From contig NC_081183.1 of the NCBI RefSeq assembly GCF_029867415.1, positions 67,406,336 through 67,470,335 of the forward strand: DNA of 64,000 bases, written 5' to 3'. This document shows positions 24,192 to 34,105 of the stretch, in pieces. How positions within the stretch are numbered: the stretch's first letter is position 1; each line of letters starts with the position of its first letter. The notes below the pieces were generated by a model. The model was not told where the DNA came from and did no database searches. It was given only the letters and a program-made list of their open reading frames with translations. The stretch is from Vicia villosa (Eukaryota > Streptophyta > Magnoliopsida > Fabales > Fabaceae). The translations under genes were made by a program, and so were the position numbers.

Positions 24192-24639
24192 TCTGAGGTA
24201 CGTGCTTTATTATTGATAATGGTGCAACGCATTATTTTATTCTTTGGATTGTGCTATAAGATTAGATCATGTTTTATCTGTTATACATGGAAGTGTGGTT
24301 ATTAATACAACTGCTGTGACTTTGTTTCTACTTTTACGTGTTTGAATTATCCGTTGAGCATCTTTGGTGGATATTTTGAGAATTCAATTAGGTTGTTTTC
24401 CGTTAGACCAAGTTGATGAATTTTGGTATAAGTTGTTTGGATTTGAAGCAAGTAATAGTAATCTTAAGAGGAATTTTGGATCTTGGTGTTTAGAGTAATT
24501 TGGAGTGCGAGTTCTGAAGGAACACTATTATGGTTTAGTAACGATGTTTTACGTTTCATTATGACTGTCGACTGTCTATCGATAAATTGAGGACTTGATC
24601 ACCTTTAATCTATTGTTGATAGAATACGAGATCGTATTG

Positions 24640-25970
24640 GACAAGATAAACTTCTCTTACTAACTTGGTACTGTGTAAAACGACTAAGGAGAAGTTGAAA
24701 AGTCGAATTGAGGAGTTGTTGAGAAGAGTTTCATTATCTAAGTGTATGGTCGTAGAGTTACACTTGTTTTGTCGAGTAAGAAGAAAGAATGTTCTATGAG
24801 GTAATGTTTTGAGGACGTTTTGATTCTAAGAGTGGCGATGGTCATGTTGAACGTTTAAAGATTGTGTTATCGGTGCTGAAAGAGAAGAAGGTTATGTAAA
24901 GCTTTCTGAATGTGAGTTTTGGTTGGAAGGAGTGAATTTTCTTGGATATGGGATTTCGAGTTGAGGTGTGCTGATGCAGATATCGACAAGTGGTAGTTTA
25001 TACTTCAAGGTAATTTTAAGTCCATGAGAAGAATTATTCGATGTATACGTTGGAGTTGTTTGTTGTTGTGTTTGTTTGGAACATAAGAGGCATTATTGTT
25101 TGAATCGAGAATTGAGGCGCGTAGTGACTACAAGAGTCGAGAATGAGGTAAAGAAGATGGTTAGATTCTTGAGAGATTAGGATTTTGGTTTGAATTACCA
25201 TCTTGGAAAAGCGAATGATGTAGCCGATGCATTGAGTAGGAAATCATTGCGTATGTCTATGTTGATGATTCAAGAATTGGAATTGTTGGAACAATCTAGA
25301 GAGTTGAGTTTGGTTATGAAACGACGTCTTCTTGCATTAAGCTTAGTATGATGAAGTCTATGTTTGGTGTTCTTAACGAGATTAGAGAGAGTCAGAAATT
25401 GGATTGCAATTGGTTGACGAGATGACATTGATTAACCAAGGAAAAGGTGGTGATTTTCAGATTGACGAGAATGGTGTTATGAGATGTCGTGATCGAGTTT
25501 GTATTCCGGATGTAATGGATTTGAGAAAGAGAATTCTTGAGGAAGGGCATAGAAGTGGTTTGAGTATTCATCCCGATGCTACTAAGATGTAACAAGATTT
25601 GAGGAAAATGTTTAGTGGTAAAGTATGAAGAGGGATATAGCGGAATTGTGTATTTGAGTTGGATTTGTCAGAAACCGTTTAGTTGGTACAACCGTTATCT
25701 ATTCCCGAGTGGAAGTGGGATCGTATTTCTACGGATTTTGTTTTGGGTTTGCCGAGAACGTCGAGTAATTGTGAGGCAATTTGGGTCATTGTGGATAGAT
25801 GGACAAAATGTGCTCATTTTATTTCGATAAGGATGGATTATTTGGTGGAAAGACTTGCTAAGTTATACATCGAGAGGATTGTGAGTTGTATGGTATTATG
25901 TCGAGTATTATTTAGGATCGAGATCCGAAGTTTTCTTCCAGGTTTTGAGGAGGTTTGCCGAGTGATTTGA
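24640..25970 (+). pseudogene. Chromovirus B pol remnant
   Basis: A protease scrap lies just upstream (about 24205-24240, Asp-Asn-Gly-Ala-Thr). RT start words (EELL...SKKKE-like) are followed without the YxDD core by SECEFWLEGVNFLG-like RT end. An RNase H tail carries GKANDVADALSRKSL (about 25210-25255). The integrase zinc-binding region follows (DLRKRILEEGHRSGLSIHPD, ending at a TAA at 25590) and then core integrase (WTKCAHFISIRMDYLVERL, 25683-25970). Frames change several times. The RT gap has the same edges as in family A. Confidence 0.75.
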
Positions 25971-26050
25971 GATTAGAAGAGAGGATACTTAAAGGTTGAA
26001 TGAAAGATTTGTACTTTGGGTTAGTGCTTGAAGAGAATTTTCGAGGACGA

Positions 26051-26073
26051 AAATCTTTTAAGTGGGGGAGAGT
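26051..26073 (+). other. Polypurine tract of chromovirus B
   Basis: AAGTGGGGGAGAG ending immediately before the 3' LTR start TGTAACAGCC at 26074, the expected plus-strand primer. Confidence 0.85.
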
Positions 26074-27219
26074 TGTAACAGCCCGATTTTATTAGATATT
26101 TTATTTATTAGCTTATTTGTGTGTTTTATTAATTAATTGTTTATTTAATTATTATGTGGAATTACTAATTAATTGAAATATCTAATTATATGCATATTTG
26201 TGTTTTATGATATAATTAGGATATAATTAGGATATTAGTAGTATACTATGTATTGGGCCTAATTAATAATTGGATGGGTGGGTAATAACATAACTAAGCC
26301 CATTAAGAGAAATATAGTAAGAAGAGAAAAACTAGGGTTTTAGAGATAACACAATTTGGGGAAAAGAAGAGAAGAGAGGAGAAAGAACAAGAGAAGAGGA
26401 ATTGTAGATTTCTTGAAGAGGGTGGATTTAAGAGTAGAGGTAAGGGTTTGCATACAAGTTCTTGTAGAATCTATAATTGGGTAATGTTTGTGTTGTGTGA
26501 ATCTCTTCATTCTTTGCTATTTCATGAGAAATGTATGAACCCTAATTTCTATGCTATTTCTATGGATTTACATGATTAAACATGATTTTGATGATATATG
26601 TTGTTCAAAAATGATGAATACTGGTTGTATTTGATGTTTATTGATGTTTGGGAGTGATTTGGAGTGGTGGGTGTGTGATTTCGCAATTCTGTATGTTGCT
26701 GAGTTTTTCTGCATAATCGCACGGCCGCTAAGCGGGGACTCTAGCCGCTAAGCGGAGCTGCGAAGACTGAAGTTACTGTAAAGCCCGCTTAATGGCCGCT
26801 GAGCGGACCCTGCTGTAGGCAGAATTTTCCAAACTTTAAAATGTCATAACTTTTGATCCGTAACTCCTTTTTAGGTGCCGTTTGAAGCATATTGAAGCTT
26901 AAATAATTGTCTATATCATATAATAGAATGGATTGAAGCTTGTTTGATTAATTATGATGATAATTGGCAATAAAATGTAATTATATGTGTGTGTTATGGA
27001 TGGATTGTGTATGATCAATGTTCATGGATGTATTATGTGATATGATAACCGTGAATTATGTGAGTAGTTGCTAAAGGCTAGTTGATGTGGAATGGTTTAA
27101 ATTTGATGTTAATATATGGATAACATGTGATTACTTATGTGTGCATTATGAATTAATGACTTGTGGTTAATATTCATAGATGTGTTAAGTGATGTGATAT
27201 CCATGATATGTTGGAATGA

Positions 27220-27271
<52 letters not shown>

Positions 27272-28649
27272 GTACTATTTGAAAGTATCTTGTTGATAAT
27301 GATCAATTGAATGTGTATGTATCAAGATGTGGATTGAACAAATGATAATACTAGACTTGAATACATGTGATTGATTGATGCGTGTTAGTTGATGCATTGT
27401 TTGGAAGAGAAGTCATGTTGTGTAATGGTGTGCAAAGTTGTAAATATGTGATTGTGTAGTTTAAGAGATAGAGAGATGTCTTAAATGCATGAGTCTTGTT
27501 TTGTTGCACACGTACACAAGCATGAGTCATTGAAAGTGGCAATGTCGGGTAATCTCGCGAATATTATTGGCTTGTCCCAAATCTAACGCCGAATGGGATT
27601 TGAAAGCTTAACGCCGTATGGAGCTTTGAGGTGGTTATCTAGTCTATAGAGGAAAGACAATCGGCATGACCGGAAATGATAACGGATGGGATCCACATGC
27701 ATATCGCATTGAGTCACACTTGAGTCGCACGTGTCGGTGTGAAATGTTATTGTTGGTGTGATTTATGTGATATGAATTGTGTGGAATGATGTTGATATAT
27801 ATATATATATATATGTGGATTTGGTGATTCATTTGATATGAATTGTTGTTGTGTTATGAATGTGACATATGTGATTTGGAATATATGTGATATAGATTTG
27901 AATTTATATGTATTAACGATATATGTATATATATATATATATGTGTGTGTGTGTGGATATGTGAATCATGTTTTATCACTTAGAATTAAATGAGCTATGT
28001 TGTATGACATGAACATGTGAATCTTGATTAATTGCATATGATGCATGTTTATGGGAAGAGTGATGAATTCTTGAATTGTATTCTTATTGTATTTTACATT
28101 TCCCAATATTATGTTTTCTATAAGAAGTTGAATTCTCACCCTTCTGTTTGAATGTTATCCTTTGTTGGTAATGTGCAGGTTTCGTGGATAGTGATGCTTC
28201 GAAGGAGTCTTAGCGTCGAGATTTAGATCTCTAGTAGGGTGTCGTGACTAAGTAGTCACTTGTGCTCTGGTCATATGTAACACATGGGAGTTGGGTTTTA
28301 TGTTTTTATGACTCCATATTATGAGATATTTGTTTACTCATATTGTATTCGTATTTGATTATGTTATTTTGGTTAATGTGAGGCCTTGAGCCAAGATGTT
28401 GAGACATGGTGGATGATGTATGGGAATCATCCTATTTTTACCATTTATTTGATGAGATAATTATTCCGCTGTGGTTTTGCATGTTGTTTTAAGTCCCGTG
28501 TTATTTGGAAATGACCATTGCATGTTTAAAGATAAAATATTTGTTCTATTTTGAAATGTGTGTAACGCCCTCGTGAGATGCATGCTTCTTTACTCTGATT
28601 TATGCAAATATATGCCTTATTTGTTTAGTATTGAATTGGGGGTGTTACA
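26074..28649 (+). mobile_element. Chromovirus B 3' LTR
   Basis: 2,576 bp partner of 20862-23417. Visible differences are few substitutions and the length of AT microsatellites (27217-27270; about 27797-27815; about 27927-27955). GC palindromes at 26725-26735, 26745-26755 and 26796-26806. Ends GGGGGTGTTACA at 28649. Confidence 0.88.
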
Positions 28650-29247
28650 TGCTCACCACAACTGTAGCAAATCCTACTCGAACCAACTCCACAATCAACA
28701 GTTTTGTGACCCGTATCGCCACACCTATAGCACTTAATCGAAGTAGAATCTCCTCCCCCACTTGGCTTCTTGCTAAAACAAGATTGTTTCCTCACGTCAT
28801 CATACGGTTTCCCACGGAATTGTTCTCTTCCTCGCTTCAACTCCAGAACTCTCACTTCTTTCATTCCACGCACATCTTCTGGAAAATAGTTTTCCAAAAA
28901 TGCATCACGGAAAAGATTCCAAGTAACTTCAATACCTTCCTCATCAAATCTCCGCACAATATTACTCAACCAATCCTCAGCTCATTCCGTCAGCATGTGA
29001 GTACCAAACCGTACCTTCTGTACATCAGTACAACTCATGACTTGAAAGATCTTCTTCATTTCTCTCATCCATGCATGTGCTATGTCCGGTCCATACTTTT
29101 CTTCAAAGATCGGCGGATTGCACCTTCGAAAGTCTTCAAAAGTACGTAACTCATCTTGTCCTCCATTACCTGCACTCTCGTGCAGCGCTTGTCCAATGGT
29201 ACCAATCCACCTTGTTACTGCTCCGACATTAATGTCACCATTCCTTC
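28650..29247 (-). pseudogene. Chromovirus H gag, main piece
   Basis: Minus-strand gag lacking only its first few codons, which lie at 39139-39153 beyond the Athila-like insertion. Contains CNPPIFEEKYGPDIAHAWM-like gag sequence, FLENYFPEDVRG and knuckle CYRCGDTGHKTVDC. An in-frame TGA near 28980 (HMLTE then stop then AEDW) breaks it. It is cut at its right-hand knuckle (CYSCGE) by element B. The interrupted gene is therefore spread over 39153 to about 20800. Confidence 0.8.
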
Positions 29248-31135
29248 TGATCGCGACTTTACGTGTCTATTAGTCGGGATAACTGCAAGTGCACAGTCGT
29301 GTCGTGTAGTTTTAAAAGATATCGAATCCACAGGGAATATAAATCGACCTACCGTTATCTAAAGTTACTATGTAAAGCTAAGGCTAATGATATTTGGGTT
29401 ATTAATAAGGGGAAACTAAAATCTTAAATCTAGGAATATAATAATAAATGGATATCAGTATGTATTTCATCTAACTTAGGTGATCCGAAGTTCCATAGGC
29501 CAGATTCTAATTAAATCAAAGATCTTTAATAACTATGTTCTTTAAAAGTCCTCCTCTCAAACTCTCGCTCTATTGATTCAGACTACGATCCTAACTCATA
29601 ATGTACGCTCTCGCCATCCCATTAGATTTAGAAAAGCGTTTTGGAAACAACGTAATTAATAAAATGCTTTTTTTATGAAGTCGTTATCTACTTAAATCTC
29701 CTAATCTCAAACTGTCGCTCTGTTGACTCGGAATATGTTAATATCCCTAACGTACGCTTTCGCCATCCCGCGCGTGTTTAAAAACACTTTTTGAAGATAA
29801 ATAAGTTCTAATTAGTTTTAATACGCTTTCGCCATCCTTAAAACTAATGTCCTATGTCTACTATCCAGTTAAAGATCTCAAACTTCCGCTCTATTGATTT
29901 TAACCTTTGACCGTCTTAAGCCCTCAAACTTTCGCTCTATTGGTTTTAAGACTTACTAATTAAATTAGACATACAAACCAAAAACAAGTGATATTTAATA
30001 AAACATAATTAAGCCAATTTATTTCGGATCCCACGGTTAACTTACTTTACATACCGATATCTTAATTAATTAGCCAGGCATACTTAAAGGAACAAACATG
30101 AAATTATAATTATTAAACATGAAATTATAATTATTAAACATGAAATTATAATTACTGACCATGAACATGTGCGTAACTAGATTTGTAATGATAAAACAAT
30201 ATTATAAGAACAAGAAACTAAAATAATTGCAAATAAATAAACCTGGAAGTAAAGCAGACGAAACAAACTTGAATAAAATTACGAACAAAACAAATCTTGA
30301 AACTTGAATGAAGCTTTGAAATAATGTCGGCAAGATTGTGATCCAAGAGTACATAAATTGTAGGCCTAAAACTAATGGTGTGGTAGTTCCTCAATGTGAG
30401 AAACTACCACTTTTACAAAGTGATAATTTATGCCGAAAACTACGAACAGCGCTTCCGCGCCTAAAACTTGGATGCCTTCAAATGAATGCTCAGACTCTTT
30501 ATATAGTGAATGGAAGTGGAAGTTACTTTCAGCATCATGTGAGAAGTAGTGGAGATCATGGCGTGGGAAGTTGAGAACATATAGGAAGACTTGGTTGGTG
30601 GAGTATAGAACGGAGACGTGGGCCTTCAAATTTTAATTATCTTTGAACGAGTCTTGAGACGTGGGTCTCAAAGTGGCTGGATTGTTGGAGACAGACGTCT
30701 CCTTCATGTGACGTGTCCTATGAACGTGGGTGAACTTGGGAGACAGGCGTCTCCTTTGATGACGTGGCCCTTGGACTTTGGAGACGGGCGTCTCCATGCA
30801 ATTGGGCCCTTAGACGGGCGTCTCAGCTTCTTCATAGTGGGAGCTTCAGCTCCTTCGTGGGCTGGGCTTCCAAACTTGGTCCATCCTATTTGCACCTCTC
30901 ACATTTGATTCATTCTATTTGCACCTCCACTTATAATATTTGCCTATTTTCTTCTTTTTAAGTTGATTTTATCTACATTTCATCTTCTTTTGACAAATAG
31001 TTCTCAAAACGAACATAAAACCTGAAACAATGAAAATACCAGCATAATACCGACATAAAGCAACATAATTAAGATAAAATAGGGAAATAATATATGTAAA
31101 TCAAGCCTAATATGTGATACATTTTCGCGTTTTCA
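29248..31135 (-). mobile_element. Athila-like 3' LTR
   Basis: 1,888 bp, TGATCGCG to CGCGTTTTCA. Contains four diverged CTCAAACTnTCGCTCTRTTG words and TACGCTYTCGCCATCC words (29555-29950), a 21-bp ACATGAAATTATAATTATTAA repeat in three copies (30106-30168), and GC palindromes GGAGACnnnCGTCTCC (30687-30825). Frames in this LTR are chance; I see no gene. Confidence 0.87.
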
Positions 31136-31165
31136 AATACCCCCACACTTAAACCATTGCTTGTC
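31136..31165 (-). other. Polypurine tract of the Athila-like element
   Basis: Minus strand reads TTTAAGTGTGGGGGTATT immediately before the 3' LTR; this TTAAGTGTGGGGG form is characteristic of Athila elements. No gene lies between here and about 32500 apart from the SINE-like block. Confidence 0.8.
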
Positions 31166-31484
31166 CTCAAGCAATCAACCACACGGTAAAAAGAAATAGT
31201 TAAGCTCGATTCGAAACAAGGGCATGACACGACTCCTAATCATATTTGTGTTAGGCAAATGTTACATCGATAGGTAATAGATATCAACACCAAGGATACC
31301 GTAACGACACAATGTTCAAAAACTCTCTCCCTATACAAACCAATTCAAATTATGCCATTATAACTGAACCTATATTTCTCGTTTTTCCTTTCACTCTTTT
31401 CATTCAAGCGCAATCACATTAAGCCTGTTATCCGTACACGCACATAGTAGGGAAATCGGTTAGCGACTATGATCCTTTTCTTTT

Positions 31485-31621
31485 ATTTAGCACGGGGTTC
31501 TGGTTTTTTAAATGGTGAAGTCCCATCTTTCCCAACTGCGGTTGCGGGGGATCGAACCGTAGTCCACCCTACCAAGCCCAGTACTAGTGACCTCTAGGCC
31601 AACCAACAGTGGATGCTAAAT
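31485..31621 (-). repeat. tRNA-derived SINE-like block
   Basis: 137 bp on the minus strand with a pol III A-box-like TGGCCTAGAGG (31591-31601) and a B-box-like GGTTCGATCCCC (31547-31558), about 32 bases apart as in tRNA genes. The edges are an inverted pair ATTTAGCA / TGCTAAAT rather than a direct target duplication, so it may be a SINE or a small foldback element. It does not fold as a full tRNA. Confidence 0.45.
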
Positions 31622-32446
31622 ATTAAATCCTTATTGGCTTAACAACCGTTGGGCTAAATGACCGTGTGAGGGTCACCTAACTTAGAAGGTTATTTTTCAA
31701 TCAAAACATTTATTTATAAAAAATAGGATCATTCACTTATATTCATCGACTCCCTACGTAGTTTGTGCTTAAGATGGTGCCGACTGCTAATATAAACTAC
31801 TTAAGAGCTACTTTGAAAACTTTATCCTAAGGTCTCGACATAATGGGCATCCAAATTGATATCACATAATAAGGGGGTTTAGGGTGTCAGGACGGTATCG
31901 ATGTTGTTGAAACATCTCCAAGTCTTTCTAACAATGCCTAAAGTGTGACAACCTCTATACTTTCAGAGTGTGTATGCCATGCGTCAAAATTCAAAATTTT
32001 GTTGGAGGTTAAAATTTTCAAATTTTGGGGAAATTCGATAACAACAGAAAATCGTATATAAAGACTTGACAACATAACTAGAAAACAATAAAGCAACAAA
32101 TGAAAGCGGTAAAGCTTCTCCCCCACATTTAAACCAAACATTGTCCTCGATGTTTCGATCCAAGGTGGAGAAGAAAAGTCAGAACCTATATGGATGCTAC
32201 CGGCGGGCTATCACAACCAAATCTGCTCCGCGTCCGGAGGAAATATCTTCTCCTATCATGCTCATCAACGGGGTCACCACCAGCAGCAACACTCGTAGGA
32301 ATGTGCGTGGAGACCCATTCATCTTTGAGATGATCGTCTATAGATTTTTCGCCTAAATATGGCCGAGACGTGACAGGCGATCCATATTTTTATTTACTGC
32401 AAGTTCAAACAATAAAAGGAAAACATTAAATTGAAAGCTTGTGGGT

Positions 32447-32490
32447 TGCCTCCCACGCAGCGCTTTGTTTAACGTCGATAGCTCGACGGT
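32447..32490 (-). other. Conserved Athila block after the gag-like frame
   Basis: Minus strand carries GCGTGGGAGGCAACCCAC, a block I recognise as recurrent in Athila elements near the end of the gag-pol region. Next to it is a short palindrome CGTCGATAGCTCGACG (arms CGTCGA/TCGACG). The function is not known to me. Confidence 0.5.
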
Positions 32491-32506
32491 TTAAGAGTGC
32501 AAGCAC

Positions 32507-34012
32507 TCAAGGTGGTTCTCTTGAGAATGACTCCTCGGTTGAACTTTTAGCAAACCTCGTTTTCCACGGCCACTTATCAAGCCATCTCACATATCCCTCA
32601 CCTTTTCTTTTCTTTCTTCGGTGGGGTGGTTCATCCTTTTGAATTTGCGGTGGTGGTTCTGCATCTATCCTAAGTATCAGTTTTTCAAATTTGGGCTTAG
32701 TGATTTCATATGCCACCTCAAATGTTAACCTTACCCTCTTAACAATAGTAATATTCCTAGTTTTATGGTCTTCTAAATTTATCTTTTCATGCAAGACTTC
32801 AAACAAAGGTGCATTGGTGTGGATATTTTCCAATACCTCCACATACGTTTTGGATTGGGATTGTACCTTAGCTTCCATAAAACTTTGCAGGAAAGGAATC
32901 GGTGGGGTATAGGGAAGAGGAACAACAATAGGTGCTTCCTTCTCTACTTCTTCTACAACCTCCCTTTTAGATGGTGTTGTTGGATTTTTCTCAATCTTCA
33001 CTCTTTTCTCACTAGAAATCTCTTCAACCACATTATCACTCTCCTCAATCTCATAATCACTCTCCTAAATCTCATAATCACTCTCCTCAGGAATTTCAAT
33101 TTGTTCTTCACTAATGGTTGTGTCAATATACTCCTCAAGTAAGTCTCCTAGTCGCTTTTGTTCATGTTGGGCGATTTGAGTCTCTAATGCCATATTGTGA
33201 GTCGCGAGGGACTCAACCATAGTGGTTAGTTGCCTAAGGGTTTCATTGTTTTGAAGACTTTGTTTGATAAACTCTTGGTTTTGGATGGTTTGTGTCTCTA
33301 CAAAGTGCTCCATCATGGCTTCTAATCTAGAGTGAGTTAGCGTCTCGTCAGAATCCTCATTTGATGTTTCAAAGTTAAAATTATGGGAGTCTTGAGGTTC
33401 TTCAAAGGGAGTTAGCGTTGCGTTTCGTGTTTCCTCAAAGTGCTTCGTCATCATAGATTCTAGCCTAGAGAGAGTTTGTGCTTCAATGAATTCCTCCATT
33501 AGGATTTCGAGGTTGGATTTATGATAATCTTGCGACTCCTCAAAATGTTGGGTGTGGTGATCGTAGAGGAAATTTGGTTGATGATAAGTTTGTGTTGCAT
33601 TGAAATCCTCTATTGATGCTTCGAGGTTAGAATTATAGGATTCTTGTGGTTCCTCGAAGTAGGTAAGCGTCGCATTTTGTGTTTCCACAAAGTGCCTTGT
33701 CATCATAGATGTTTCATTAAATTTTTCCATTATTATTTCGAGGTCGGATTTATGGGATTCTGGTGACTCCTCAAAATATTGATTATGGTGATCGTAGAGG
33801 GAATTTGGTTGAGGATAGGTTTGGTTGGGATTATAAAATTCTTGCGACTCCTCAAAATGTTGGGATTGATAGTTGGAGAGGTAATTCGGGTGAGAATGAG
33901 TTTGTGACGCATTGAAATTTTCCAACAGTATTTCGAGGTCGGATTTATGGGATTCTTGGTATCCCTCGAAATATTGTTGTTGGGAGTTGTAGAAAAAGTT
34001 TGGGTGATACAT
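32507..34012 (-). pseudogene. Athila-like gag-derived ORF, one internal stop
   Basis: Opens at ATG 34012, about 70 bases from the primer site, and runs in one frame to 32507 (501 residues) apart from TAG at 33065-33067. The first 315 residues have acidic, Asn/Gln-rich imperfect repeats (FEES-E-HKSDLEI-ME-FN) four or five times. They end with ALETQIAQHEQKRLGDL, similar to the C-terminal part of Athila gag (LE-Q-GQLA). The second part has VVPLPYTPPIPFLQSF and KTYVEVLENIHTNAPLFEVL, matching the Athila gag region before protease. The capsid N-terminal half and zinc knuckle are missing. The stop sits in a duplicated GAGAGTGATTATGAGATT word, where the other copy has GAG. Confidence 0.7.
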
Positions 34013-34081
34013 AGTAGTAAATTAAAAAAAATGCCTTAGTCTCTACGGTGTAACAGCGAGTTACGATATCGACTTAAATAG

Positions 34082-34099
34082 TCCCCGGCAATGGCGCCA
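34082..34099 (-). other. Primer binding site, tRNA-Asp (Athila-like)
   Basis: Minus strand TGGCGCCATTGCCGGGGA, one difference from the Athila consensus TGGCGCCGTTGCCGGGGA, complementary to tRNA-Asp. Six bases separate it from the LTR start at 34106. Confidence 0.85.
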
Positions 34100-34105
34100 A
34101 AAACT

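Larger units (their letters stand above)
20862..28649 (+). mobile_element. Chromovirus B, complete but non-autonomous
   Basis: 7,788 bp with two near-identical LTRs (20862-23417, 26074-28649), primer site, decayed gag-pol of only 2.66 kb, and polypurine tract. Inserted into the second zinc-knuckle region of the H gag in the opposite orientation. The flanks (GTGTCCTT left, TGCTCACC right) rejoin to the expected gag sequence but do not show a 5-bp target duplication. LTR similarity implies fairly recent insertion, yet the interior cannot encode an active polyprotein. Confidence 0.88.

Noticed and set aside
20862..28649. Reading B and H as one element with an inverted middle
   Set aside because: B has its own paired LTRs, primer site and purine tract, and the H gag rejoins across it.
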